A DNA stretch of 64,000 nucleotides from assembly GCA_030068145.1 (NCBI GenBank), contig JAPJBO010000787.1, positions 42,834-106,833 on the forward strand. The letters are read 5' to 3'. A program made the position numbers and the translations under genes. The stretch comes from Diplonema papillatum (lineage: Eukaryota > Euglenozoa > Diplonemea > Diplonemida > Diplonemidae). Shown here piece by piece: positions 19,756 to 30,774 of this stretch; position 1 is the stretch's first letter; each line of letters begins with the position of its first letter. The notes beneath the pieces were generated by a model. That model ran no database searches, was not told the DNA's origin, and saw only the letters and a list, made by a program, of their open reading frames with translations.

Positions 19756-22700
19756 CTGCTTGATGATCATGCGAATGATGCCATCACCGACGAACACGAC
19801 GCCGGCGCCGTTTTGATGGCCGACGTAATCGGACGTCGAAAAGATGGTCACGACTCTCCCGTTGTCCGAGATGCGAAGCCCGTTCGACTTTTCTTGGTGC
19901 GCGCGGAAGATGTGGGAGAAACCGTGGTTGTTGAGGAACTCGTCGACTGCCTTCGATCCGAATGTCTTCAAGCCGGGCCCGCGCCTGTTGTCGCCGAAAC
20001 CAAACGGGTCCAGTTGGTCGTTGACCCCTGCCGGGTCGGACCACACCAAGTCTTCCATCATCTGCCGGCACCGCGACGCGAATGCGCCCTCGGGCACTCC
20101 AGGCATGCACTGAATCCTCGGCAATCGAGGGAAGTCCGGCGAATCCAGCACTTGCAGTCGATCGTCGGTGCCGCCGCTGAACCTGTGTTAGGAATTGAGA
20201 GCTTAAGAACGTGCAAAGCGCCGCGAAGGCCCTGACGTGGCATAGTAGACCAACAGGGCTCATGCCTCTCGAGCTCAAACACTGCTACTTGGGGAACGTG
20301 TGATTGTGGGGTGACAGCTACGAGACGGTGAAGACAAGCTTGAAAAGAAAGGTGCCAGTTGTTCTTTCTGTATGGGGCTTAATGCCGTCTACCGTCTCTT
20401 TGCCGTTTTCTTTGTCAAACTAAAATCACGTTTAGGACTAGGATTTCAGGCCAACGAAGGATTATTGCTTGCCACTTTTACTTTCTCCTACTCTCGCGGG
20501 TACAGTTTTCGACCGGTTGCGCCTACTCACACCCAGCTCGACCCTGCCTCTTGTCGATTCGAAAATGCAGGTGGTTTGTGCCATGTGACCTGTACGCGTT
20601 CAGGTTAAACCGCTGCCACAAGGATGCTCTTCAACTGGTTCTCGCAAAATACTCGAGGGGCTGCCTTGTGCTTACTTCGAAGGAGGCTAGAGGGGGAGAA
20701 ACAATACAACTCCAAAATGGGTCTTTTTTGTTGAACGCTTACGCCCGCCACTGAACCCAGATTCACCTGTGTTTCGTGTGGGCTACAGCACATTTACCTC
20801 CTTTGATCGTTTGCAGCAGGCAGCCTCCTCGAGTATTTCCTACAAAGCAGGTGCTTATACAAAAAAAAAAGAACAGGGAAACATGCGGACAGGAAGTACC
20901 GTACCTTGGGATTCCTCCGTGGGCGCAGAAAATGCTGCCGTCGATCACGGCGGCACCAGGGAGCAGCCTGAAGACCCTGTTGATAGCTTCCCAGACTTGG
21001 TCGCCGTGCTTCTCGCCGAACTTCCTGATGCACTCGTGCTTGAACGAGAGCTCGCCGTATTCCTGTTGTTGCATGTTTTCGTCACCAAACGGTCTTGGCA
21101 GGGGTTATATAACTTGCCACTGCGGCCAAAGAAAGTCCAGCACACATATGAGTCGATGCCAAAAGGGGGGGGGGGGGGTTTGGGCGGAAAAATCCCCGCA
21201 TAGTTCACCAGGGTCTGACGGGTACTGAGGCCCCATACCCTTCCTAAAACATCATTCTGCGTTCAAATACGCCCTCAGAAGCCTCCGGAGAGCCTTCTAT
21301 GATGTCCCAAATGCAATTTTTGTGGGTTTTTAGGGGGTCCCCCCGTCTGCTGGCCGTAAACCGCCATAGAAGACACATATGCAACCTGATGCTGGGTCGC
21401 TCCTCGGAGCAAAATCTCGGCCTAAACACACGTTTTCGGCGTTCTCTATCATTCTCCAGGTGCATTCGACCCTCGGACTTCATAAATTATCTCGCTTACA
21501 GGTGTTCCGGGGTGTGCAAAAACAAGGCGAATGGACCCTACAGACCGTACCACGCCCTGCCTGTCTATACAGGCTTTGGGGTCGAATTGCGCCGCCTTGG
21601 CGCCATGTGCACCGTTTTGGTCTCGTTTGTGCTGCTTTGGGATCCACTAAGAACTCTAGTCTGATTTGCGGGACGCTTTGCTCGGTTTTGGTGCCCACTT
21701 CACCGTTCAAAGTGCATCCAGTGGTGAAGACTTTGCGCCGAAGCTGGAGAGGAAGCGACCCAGTAGGCGCCACTTCACCGTGAGCGGGTCTCGGAACAGG
21801 ACTCAAACTGTGGCCCAGGTGATACTGATAAAATGTAGCCCTCGCCGTTTCACAAACTCCGCACGAACTACGTAGTGTGATGGACCTTTCTTCGGAGGGG
21901 CTCACGCACTCAAAGATCGACTTATACGCACGAACTACGTAGTGTGATGGACCTTTCTTCGGAGGGGCTCACGCACTCAAAGATCGACTTATACGCACGA
22001 ACTACGTAGTGTGATGGACCTTTCTTCGGAGGGGCTCACGCACTCAAAGATCGACTTATACGCACGAACTACGTAGTGTGATGGACCTTTCTTCGGAGGG
22101 GCTCACGCACTCAAAGATCGACTTATACGCACGAACTACGTAGTGTGATGGACCTTTCTTCGGAGGGGCTCACGCACTCAAAGATCGACTTATACGCACG
22201 AACTACGTAGTGTGATGGACCTTTCTTCGGAGGGGCTCACGCACTCAAAGATCGACTTATACGCACGAACTACGTAGTGTGATGGACCTTTCTTCGGAGG
22301 GGCTCACGCACTCAAAGATCGACTTATACGCACGAACTACGTAGTGTGATGGACCTTTCTTCGGAGGGGCTCACGCACTCAAAGATCGACTTATACGCAC
22401 GAACTACGTAGTGTGATGGACCTTTCTTCGGAGGGGCTCACGCACTCAAAGATCGACTTATACGCACGAACTACGTAGGAAACACACGATACGGGGATTT
22501 TGGGGGTACCAGTACCTACCCCCGGGTTCGGATGAGAGCCTGCACGATTAACGTTCAGTGCAAGATGGTGCTTTTTAGAGTTTAAGTTCGCTTGAAATTC
22601 CGGGGTTTTAGGGTCTCAACCCAGATTCACCTGTGTTTCGTGTGGGCAACAGCACATTTACCTCCTTTGATCTGGCAGTCTCCTCAAGCATTTCCTACAA

Positions 22701-25700
22701 AGCAGGTGCTAATACATAAAAGAACAGGCACCGGAGCACGAGCGATTCGTGACCCGTTTCCCGCTACTCGCGTCTAGCCAGCCGTTGGCGTAGTCATACC
22801 CCTGCAGGATCTTGTCGAGATGACGCGGCCACAGCGATTGTTTGGCGGGGCCGCTGTTCACCCAGTCCTTTGCAAGGCAGCTGTGCCCGGGGCTGAGAGC
22901 AGGACCGGCTGCCAAAGGTGATGCGGAGTGTATAAGCGCGTCGTCCTGGGATTCAGGTGTCGCCCCACGTTCATCGCCGTCTGCTCGCCCTCCAGGAGGG
23001 CCACCCAGCTCAGCGCGGCATGTCTGATGCGGTGCGACGACACCCCCAGCTCCTCTTGTAGGAAACTGTTGTAGGCCTGTCGTGACAGGTTGGGGAACAG
23101 GGGCGCCTTGGTGCCCAGGGCCGGCCGATGGATCGTGATCCATTCCCAGAAAGGCGTCAGAAAAGGACCGCTTCGCGGTAGCAAGAGACCCTGGCCTCTT
23201 GAGGTAGGGTCGGTCTTCCCGCCGACGAACAGGATCATGACCTGTCCTGTGTCCACCGACCACATGTGGTCCAGCCGAATCCGCTGCAGATCCACGAACC
23301 TGCAAGCCGTCGACCACTGGAACCGGAGGGCCATGGCGTGCAAGGACGAGCCTCGTGAGACTACCAACTGTATCGCCGCCTTGGTCGGAGTCCGTCCGGC
23401 GTCGCGGGTGCGTCGGCCCTCGAACTGTTCCATGGTCAGCTTGACCGAACGGCGATAAGCACCCATCCAGTCCACCCGGGACATCCTGAAGTACGTTGCG
23501 TACTGGAGGGCAGATTCGGCAGTGAGCTCGCCGGCCATCATCTTCCGGTTCACCCACATGAGGAAAGCCTCCTCGTCGGACAATGCGGGGTAAAACCGGC
23601 GGGCCTCCACTGCGTACCTGTGAGCACGGCTCACCACCGACAGCATAGCAGGGGTGCTCTTGTAGCACTTCTGCAACGCGAGGAGTAGTGACTCCTGGTC
23701 CGTCCGGAACCGATCTTGATCGGGGCACGCGGAGTCCTTTTTCCGAGGTCGTGACCTCGCTGCCAACTCGTTCCACAAACCCTCCGAAGGCAGGCCGGTG
23801 GGAACGGAAGCGCTCGCCGCAATTCACTTCCGCGGCCTCTTCGAGGGGTGCTCCCTCCTTTCGTCCCTCTGGTCCGCCTTTTTTGAGAGGTCGGCCATGG
23901 CCTTTTGCGCCTGGACCAGAGCCGACTTCGTGAAGTCGGTGTAGTCCAAAGACCCGAACCTGGTCTCCCACGCAATCTGGAATTCGATCCCGTTAGCGTG
24001 CAAGCACTTCAGCCGCAGGGCCTCCAGGCGGACCATGATGTGATGGAGCACCTGGAGGATAGGCGGGGTCCGGTAGGCCAACGGCATCAGGGAAATGAGC
24101 GTCACGAAATGCGTCCGGCGTTCGTGGTCGACCACGCTCCCCGCGTCGTGGGGGTTCTCGGGAACCAAATGGTAGGCGTATCTGCCCTTTACTTCGGACA
24201 GGATGACTTGGCGCCCCGGAGCCGTCGCCAACCCCTCCACCCAAGTCATGACTCGGCGTGGGTCCACCGCCTCGGTCATGACCGGTGCGGCCTGCGCAGC
24301 CATCGGGAGGCTTTGGAAGGCAGATTGGGCGAACAAAGCGAGGAGAGCGGTCTTGACCGGGCCCTCCTCAACGGCAGCGAGCAATGGCTCTTGAGCCAAG
24401 CTCGGCGGAGCGTCGTGCTCTTGAGCACGAGCGATCCGGACGCGAAACTCTTCTTGAAGAGTGGTGCCAGCCTGATGCACCGCCACTATGCAGGCGGGGC
24501 AAACCCACCCGTCCGCCGCTAAGTGCTCTACAAACAGGGGCGCGACTTCCCTTGGGAGCGCCGCTTTGAGGCAGGTGGCCAGACCCCGTTTCCCGCATCG
24601 GGCACAAAACGCCCCCGCGGTGTGGATTTTTCCACAATCGACACAGCAGTCGACGTCTTCCTCCGCGGCCTCCCACTCGTCGGGGGCGCGGACAACCTGG
24701 ATCGGGGACCAATCCACGGCCTTGAACTCACAAGCCATAGCACGAGCAATTATTTTTTGTTTGTGCGATTTAACCTACATGTGTTCTGGTTAAACCGCTG
24801 CCAACGTTCTTTTTAGCTGTAACAAATACTGTCTCCAGGGAAGCAGAAACTGGTTGTCGCAAAAAAAAAAGGGCACACCGCAATGTCGCCGTTTACTTCA
24901 GGCGTTTCGTGGTTGCCGCGGAGGAGGTGCACCTTGTGCGGGGCCAAGCTCTTGTACGTGAGAAGCGATACGGCGCACTCGAGGCCGTAGTCACCTCTGT
25001 CGACGTAGTCTCCGAGGAAGAGGAACGAAGCGGCGGCGCACTTGATCTCGCCGAACGGGATCAGCTTCTCCAAAAAGTAGTTCAGGTCGTCGAAGTTGCC
25101 GTGAATGTCGCCGAAGACGTAAAGCGGGCTGCGCACACGGAGCAGCAACCGCTCCTTGGAGATGAGGTTCTCGCAGTGCTTGCACATTTGAAGCACCTGT
25201 GTGTGATCGTGTTTTTAAGTTCAGGGGTTTAAGCGGGTAACGGCTGAACCGAAGGATGGGTGGGGCGGGATCCTTCGCGAGAAGGATAGAGCGTGGGAGG
25301 CTGTCAGCTTCTCCATCCGGCATCTTGCGGTATTAGCTGCACAGGGTTTTCGGCCCCGTGCAACGGTTGAGTGCCTTTACACAGGCTGCACATTTCACCC
25401 GAAGATGTGGCAAGCTCTCTGTGCAATGAGCTTGGCCTGACTAGGGCTGTCTGGAGCAAGCCCGCCACGGTCAGTAGCCGTCTGGTTCACAGTTTTGAGT
25501 CCTGTCCCGAGACTCGGTCCTGTATCTCAAGGTTCCAGCCGGAACACCAAGGGGCGACAGTTTGGCTTGTGCCGTCTAAGTATTGGTACATCCGACCTGT
25601 ATTCAAGGTTCCGGCAGGAACATCAAGGGGCGACAGTTTGGCTTGTGCCGCCTAAGTATTGGTACATCCAACCTGTATCTCAAGGTTCCGGCAAGGGGCG

Positions 25701-26848
25701 ACAGTTTGGCTTGTGCCGTCTAAGTATTGGTACATCCGACCTGTATTCAAGGTTCCGGCAGGAACACCAAGGGGAGACAGTTTGGCTTGTGCCGTCTAAG
25801 TATGGTACATCCGACCTGTAAAGGTTCCGGCGGGAACACAAGCTATGCCATCCAACGATGGCACCGGCCGGGAGACGCCCACTCGAAGGCCGCCCCCGTG
25901 GCGGCGGAACAGACGCGTTCGTTGCTCAGGGTAGTCGAAGGCCTGACAATCACACGAATGCAACAAATTTACACAACTGGTGGTTGCAGCTGTCAGGCGC
26001 GCTTGACAGGTCTGCAGCACAGAGCCGGCGGTTGGACATACCTGCTGGCAGTAGTACGGTTTCGACACGCCGCCGCCGCGCCTGCCCTCGTTCTCTGCGA
26101 GCGCGCGGGTCATCTCGAGGAGCGAGCGGAGCCACCTCTCGTCGTCCTGCGACGCCTGCGACCGCTTTTCGAGCGCGTGGACCATGGCCGCCGTGCCGGT
26201 GCCCTCGCGGGAGATCATATGCGCGTCCGGCGGCGCAAGCTCGCGGTGGAAGTTGTGGCTCTGCCCGGCCCTCGGGGTGTCCGGGTCCTCCATAGTCGCT
26301 CTGCTCACGATTTCAGACACGGGTTCCGATCCGATGGTGGTCCCGTCGTTGCCGATAAGAAGCACGTGCGGGTGCAGCTCCGGCGGCGGTATCGAACTGG
26401 GCTGCAGATTCTGCGCGGACGTCGTCACGACGCCTGTCGCCTTCTTCGGCTGGTTCGACGCCAGCTGGTGCAGGCGGCTCAACACCTCCGGGCTCACCTC
26501 CTTCAGCGTGAACTTGCTGTTCGACACGTTGCGGAGGAGCACGATTTCGGTGGCACCCATGCCGGCGTCGACGATCAGGTTGTCCTGTCCGTCCACAGCG
26601 GCCGCTGCTTCCCATTGGCAGACCCAGCCCACTTTATAGGACATGTCCGCGGCCAAGAATCGGACGGCGACCCCCCGGACACGCCTGCTGTACTCATCAG
26701 GCCTGAGCGTCCTGTGCCACTCTTCAAGCTGGTCCCTCGGGACCCATCTCTCGTGCAACTTCTCGAGGTACACGAACAGCTCGGACGGGATGTGGCTCGC
26801 CTGGCTCTGCTGGCTTGCAGCTGGGCTGGTGCTGCGTTTGCCCGACAT
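19756..26848 (-). CDS. PP1-like Ser/Thr protein phosphatase with novel N-terminal region
   Basis: The family removes phosphate from Ser/Thr using two metal ions. Exons read on the minus strand are 26848-26042 (269 codons, ATG), 25196-24897, 21062-20905 and 20182-19756, giving about 564 residues. Donors are gtatgt, gtaaac, gtacgg and gtgtgc; acceptors are cacacacag, caacaacag and taacacag. Phases match at every join. All metallophosphatase signatures are present: [42 protein letters not shown] and [14 protein letters not shown]. The exon 2 donor is uncertain: a second in-phase gtgtgc site 13 bases further would add VNGD-type residues. Residues 1-269 match nothing I know; they contain [20 protein letters not shown] and a [18 protein letters not shown] segment. 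A final exon may be missing after 19756. Intron 1 has a 76-bp tandem array, intron 2 a transposon nest and intron 3 a family C copy. Confidence 0.82.
20646..20873 (+). repeat. Family C repeat, complete copy in phosphatase intron 3
   Basis: Inverted ends AAATACTCGAGGGGCTGCC and GCAGCCTCCTCGAGTATTTC, then CTACAAAGCAGGTGCTTATA and an A10 tail. The A tail suggests retroposition, while the inverted ends suggest a fold-back element. No pol III A/B boxes are evident. It is antisense to the host gene and lies 31 bases inside the intron from exon 3. Confidence 0.85.
21147..21829 (+). repeat. Family E arm, solo copy in phosphatase intron 2
   Basis: ATGAGTCGATGCCAAAAGGG, a G run, TTTGGGCGGAAAAATCCCCG, then ~620 bases ending at GTGGCCCAGGTGATACTG. 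It is about 97% identical by eye to 62424-63105. An inverted version begins at 63475 and runs off the window end. No clear protein is encoded. Confidence 0.85.
21829..22510 (+). repeat. 67-bp minisatellite D, nine full units
   Basis: Units start at 21863 and every 67 bases to 22399, with a partial tenth at 22466. Each reads ACGAACTACGTAGTGTGATG ... ATCGACTTATACGC with virtually no differences. The left flank ATAAAATGTAGCCCTCGCCG and right flank GATACGGGGATTTTGGGGGT are also present, inverted, around a single unit at 47955-48090. No spacers vary, so this is not a CRISPR array. Confidence 0.95.
22572..22722. repeat. Family A tail followed by family C 3' half
   Basis: TTTTTAGAGTTTAAGTTCGC with a short A remnant, then AACCCAGATTCACCTGTGTT to GGTGCTAATACATAAAAG, the 3' half of family C with a small deletion. 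Confidence 0.75.
22734..24751 (-). mobile_element. Tyrosine-recombinase transposon (Crypton-like) in phosphatase intron 2
   Basis: The element contains one long minus-strand frame (22858-24738) and lies between direct copies of GAGCACGAGCGATTCG (22734-22749) and AGCACGAGCAATT (24739-24751). A third copy, GAGCACGAGCGATCCG, is at 24423-24438. No reverse transcriptase is present, which favours a Crypton-type element over DIRS/Ngaro. The repeats may be recombination core sites; the true element ends are not proven. It is in the sense orientation of the host gene. Confidence 0.65.
22858..24738 (-). CDS. Zinc-binding and tyrosine-recombinase protein, interrupted by one TGA
   Basis: The first part (24738-23824, 304 residues) has a zinc-ribbon-like block, [20 protein letters not shown] with a later CPAC, and ends in a basic tail. 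A TGA at 23826-23824 stops it. The same frame then continues open to 22858 with a tyrosine recombinase. Numbering the second part from its TTG at 23778, the catalytic set is Arg160 (STACRF), Lys188 (GGKTD), His249 and Arg252 (SSHRIRH), His274 (GRHLN) and Tyr283 (TRLYTP), so none is lost. Such enzymes cut and rejoin DNA through the tyrosine. The lone stop may be a recent mutation, a sequencing error, or a read-through site; a second cistron is unlikely because no ATG follows near it. Confidence 0.8.
25529..25840. repeat. 67-77-bp tandem repeat in phosphatase intron 1
   Basis: Units start with AAGGTTCC at 25529, 25605, 25682, 25749 and 25820 (CGACAGTTTGGCTTGTGCCG ... GGTACATCCGACCTGTATTC). Unit lengths vary through small deletions. 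The array lies between the exon 1 donor and exon 2 acceptor. Confidence 0.9.
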
Positions 26849-27715
26849 CTCGTCGCGCAGTTTGTCCTCCTGTCTAAGGTGCCGAACGTGCTACGCTGTT
26901 CGCTGAGCAATTTTGGATGACTGCACGGGTGCAGGAGGGGCGGGGAGAGAGGGGGAGGGGGTTGTGGTCTCTTTTTACTTCCTCCTGGTCGGTGTGTGTG
27001 TCTTGGCGCAGTCAGGTGCTTACAGTTTTGTGCGACCCTCGTTTTGGTTTTTTTGTGGCCCAGTGTGAAAGTTCGCCAGGGTTCGCTGGTGCGCTCGCCA
27101 ACGATACAACGCTGTTGGCGAAATCTGGCGGACTACGCCAAAGTTACAGTCGTGTGCGACGTTCGTTGGCTTTGTGGCCCTCGCCGCCTTCTTGCGTGTG
27201 CAGAGCAGTCGTTTGTCGCTGAAGCAGATTTCCTCTCGTCGGCGATCTGACAAGCAAAGAGGCAGCCGCGTGACAGCAATGCAGAATGCAGACCAGATTC
27301 CACGCCTTCTACTCATACAGTCGGAAGTCCATCGGGCAGTAAGCATCGAATATGATCGTACCACAGCACTGCATCATGCCTGCGTCGTCTTGACGGGGAA
27401 TTCGTTATGTTTACCCCATCATCCATCCGCCTACAATCACCACCACGTACAAAAGCTTGCTACGAGCATTCATTTGCGAAACCGCGGCTGATACGAGTGT
27501 TGCGAGTCTCGGTCGCCTTGGTTGGTTGCAAAGAAGCGCGTGTAAAGGGTACAAAGAGAAAAGAGGACAACGCGCACGCAGCACATGCTATGCTGTGGCG
27601 GTAGCAGACATTGTCAAGTCAAAACAGCATCAAAAAAGGTGGCATTTCAGTTGTGGGATACAGCGGGGTCATTGTACGAAACTGCAATTGTTTTGGCATT
27701 TTCACTTACGTCCTT
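26849..27715. other. Region upstream of the phosphatase gene
   Basis: Likely holds its promoter; no motif is identified. A diverged family A-like word occurs near 27060 (AGTGTGAAAGTTCGCCAGGG). No gene was recognised. Confidence 0.4.
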
Positions 27716-27830
27716 TTTGTTTGTGCGCCCTTCCTTCAAACCTGTTTTGTTCACCTAACGGGGGTGAGGATAGTACGCTGTCTATTTTTTGTTCTTGACA
27801 AATTGCATTTGTTACACACAACAAAAGTGC
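27716..27830 (+). repeat. Family R repeat, copy 2
   Basis: GTTTGTGCGCCCTTCCTTCA ... CCTAACGGGGGTGAGGATAG ... TTTTTTGTTCTTG, as at 18680-18795. Confidence 0.6.
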
Positions 27831-28029
27831 AAAAATTGGGGTTATGGGGAAAAAAGTCGTCATGTTTCGGGCAGATGTGCAGTCAGCATGGAGGTTTGAA
27901 CGTGCGTAGGCACTCTGACCATTTTTTGAGCCAAAAAAGAGAGAAATAGACGCGCCGGGCCCTGAGCCGCTCCATCGTTTGCGAACACGCCGGACAACGA
28001 GCATGACGCTCGAGACCTCTCGCGGTCGT

Positions 28030-28650
28030 GGAGAGCTGTGGGTCACGTAGCAGGTGGGCAAATACGTGTTGACCAAGGACGAGGTAGATATCTTGGCTGT
28101 AGGCAGCTGCAACACTTTCGGGCTTTAAGTAAGACGCGCTGGTGCGACGCAAACCCGTGGATGGAGACCCGATGTACAGGGTTCGGACCTGGATTCGGCA
28201 TACAGTTGCAGAATTCGAAGGTGGGAGATCCTGGACGAGCTGCCCTCGTCCCGGCGCGATCAATCGCCTCGCAAAGAAGAATGCGGCGCCGACGGCGTGG
28301 TTCTATACCCGGCAGCAAGGTGCTGGACCCGCGCATGTCGTCGACCGCGCCTTGCGCCACGTGCTGGAGAAGGCTGAAAGCTTCGAGCCGGCGGCCCGGT
28401 ACCGCTACTTGAACAGCCAGTCCTCCGCTCCCTGCGGCAGGACATATCGAGTCAGTTCGGCTTCGGGGAGAACAAATACTTTCAAGAAGGTTACACTCCG
28501 AGCCGTTTCTCAGGCGACTATGAACGCAGTCTTTCGCCAACAACGTCAAACTCCGCGTCCTTTTCGCCGACTCCACAGACATCACCAACACGAAGGTGTC
28601 TACGTCGCTCAATCCTCTCGGGGTCCTGCTTTAACTTCACGGAGGTATCA
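28030..28650 (+). pseudogene. Degenerate coding-like region, family unknown
   Basis: GC-rich, with protein-like pieces in different plus-strand frames: SSQFGFGENKYFQEGYTPSR then FSGDYER. One base out of frame this continues as NNVKLRVLFADSTDITNTKV and STSLNPLGVLL before a stop. Other frames contain stops. It may be a decayed gene or transposon ORF. No family is recognised. Confidence 0.25.
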
Positions 28651-29284
28651 CGACAAACAATCTCATGATCATTTGCCAAATTTTCCACCTGAAACCACGT
28701 CCAGGATTCGGGCTCAGGGTAGTGCGGTCAATTCTCGTCCACTTGGCGTGGTTGCCTTGCTCCGTTTCGCACCAGCCTTCGGTAGTGAACGTGGTATCCC
28801 TGCAGCAGATGACGTTGACGGGCTCCTCCGGTGGAGGAACTGGTGCAGGAGGTCCTACTTGGGCGGTTCAGTTTCCTCACACATTGCATGTGGCTAAAAA
28901 AAAAAACAGCAAACAAAACACCAGCCGCAGCTTCCCTCCTCCCAATCACATACGAGCACGAGAGAAGTGTTGGCCACGTCATCCTGCAAACTGTCGACAG
29001 CATCAGAAACGGAATGAAGAAAACAAGTGGCGGTATCGTCACCTACCCCTCGAAACGGCATCGTCTGGAAAAGGAATGCGTAGTTGAAGTACAAGGGAAA
29101 AAGGTGGGCAAAAAAAACGGAAGAACGCAAAAGAAAAGGGCAAAGAAAAAAAAAAAAACAAAGCAGGGGAGAGGGGCGGACAACGGTATTTTTAGAGTGC
29201 AATTTTTGTAGGTGTTTTGGTACAGAAGCGTTGAAAAGGGAAGAGGCAAAAAACAAACAAAAAAAAAGAGGTGACGAGGTGGGG
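28651..29284. other. Intergenic, A-rich
   Basis: A family A tail (TTTTTAGAGTGCAATTTTT) lies at 29189-29210. A runs are common. CTCACACATTGCATGTGGCT at 28874 resembles CGCACACATTGCATGCGGCT at 52567. No gene is seen. Confidence 0.4.
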
Positions 29285-29480
29285 AAAACGTGCCTGGAAT
29301 GGTATGTTCTCAACACTGTGTCCCATCCGCACCGTGTCGTGGTCACATTTGGCGCGCCATCATCAGCGCGGAACCTGAGTGTCTGCAGGCAAGACAGCGG
29401 TGCGAGTCTGGTTTGCCAGGCGGCTGTTGTAGCTCGTCACTGCCAGGGCCATCCAAGCTACGAGAAGAACAGTTTGAGTC
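29285..29480 (+). repeat. Family B repeat
   Basis: AAACGTGCCTGGAATGGTAT ... AGCGCGGAACCTGAGTGTCT ... GCCAGGCGGCTGTTGTAGCT. Confidence 0.75.
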
Positions 29481-30774
29481 TAGCCTCTTGACAGCCAGGA
29501 AAATAAAGTTGAGTAGAGGTCTCGGCAGCTACTCCTTGCAGCTCAGAAGAAAAAACTCGAAGGGGCCACAGCACTCATTTCGAACGAAGCCGGCAGGGGG
29601 GATCAGAAACATGACCGCACAATGCTCGTTGTTGCTGAGCTTGCGCAAACTACCGTTCATCGTTGGACTCTCTCTCATTCACGACGCGTGGGAGAACCTC
29701 TGCTGTCGATTGTTTGCGGATTCAGCCCACTATCAAGGTACCCTATCTGTACGGTCTAGTGTGATGCCTTCGTTGTGATGTGACCTTTATCAGTCGACCG
29801 CCTTCTCCCGTGTATGTTGGGATAGGGTGCTCTTTGTGTACTTCGGGAGTAGATCTGGCTACGCAGAGCATTTCTGCCGCCACTGTGCAATCATAGTTTT
29901 GCGTGCACGTTTCCCTCCGCACTTCGCCCGACGGCGGTCACCCTCGAGCATTTCCACGGCGAAGCAAGTATTTTATTCAAAGAAGGAAAATAGAAAGAAA
30001 AGAGACAGCCGATCGAGTGCAGTTGGGCAGGGCAAAGAGGACAAAAAGGAGAAGAGAAGGGGGCGAGAGGGCCTTGAGGGAGGGGTGTTAAATTCGTCGC
30101 ATGGATCGTTTGAGTAGTTGCATGGAGGAGAGTTGCGTTGAGGGACAAGTTGGAAAAGGCGGCAAAGGGCTATCGGGGAGGAAAACATTGCAAGAACGTG
30201 CTTGACATGAGACGCTGCCAAAAAAAAAACCCCCCTCCCCTTTGCACTAATAAATTACTTTTCGACGGCACCCCTTACTGCCGAAACCCCACGTGGGCCC
30301 ACTTGTGGGCCTTCTGACAGCAGGACGGTGGCCATGGAAGTCGGCATCCGATAATGAGTGTGTAACAACTCACCTGCCGAATGCACCGGTCCCGAAAATG
30401 GATGATGCTCAAGCGATCCACCCATAGTTGGCCGCGTACTGGTATCACAAAGCCAGGCGTGCGTAGGAGTGCGTGGTCCACGCCGCGAAGTCGTTGGCGT
30501 GAGCCTCGATGGAGCGTGGATGAGTGCAGATCTTGGTTGTAGTAGCTAATATTCAATGGAGAACATTGAAGGCCGAAGTGGAGAAGGTTTCCGTGTCAAC
30601 AGCAATTGGACATGGGTGAGGTCCCTTTACCTTCACTTAACCCGCCAAAACCTGTTTTGGGCCCGTTTTCGGCCGCACAGACAGGGTTTCGGGGCCGGCA
30701 CAGTATGGGGTGACGTCAAAAGAATGTTGTATTGGTGCAAAGGGGAGGGGGGAGGGGGGTTTCGGCATCTTATC
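29481..30774. other. Intergenic
   Basis: The minus strand at 30370-30556 has a coding-like stretch (HRGSRQRLRGVDHALL) followed by CAGGTGAGTT, a good donor, but nothing joins to it. A short family B start (TTGCAAGAACGTGCTTGACA) lies at 30188. No gene was recognised. Confidence 0.3.

Noticed and set aside
21863..22490. CRISPR-like array
   Set aside because: The 67-bp units are identical throughout with no unique spacers, in a eukaryotic intron; it is a minisatellite.
22709..23971. 420-codon minus-strand frame
   Set aside because: It is an alternative frame of the recombinase region; the catalytic motifs are in the other frame.
25727..26920. 397-codon plus-strand frame
   Set aside because: Antisense to phosphatase exon 1 and running into its intronic tandem repeat.
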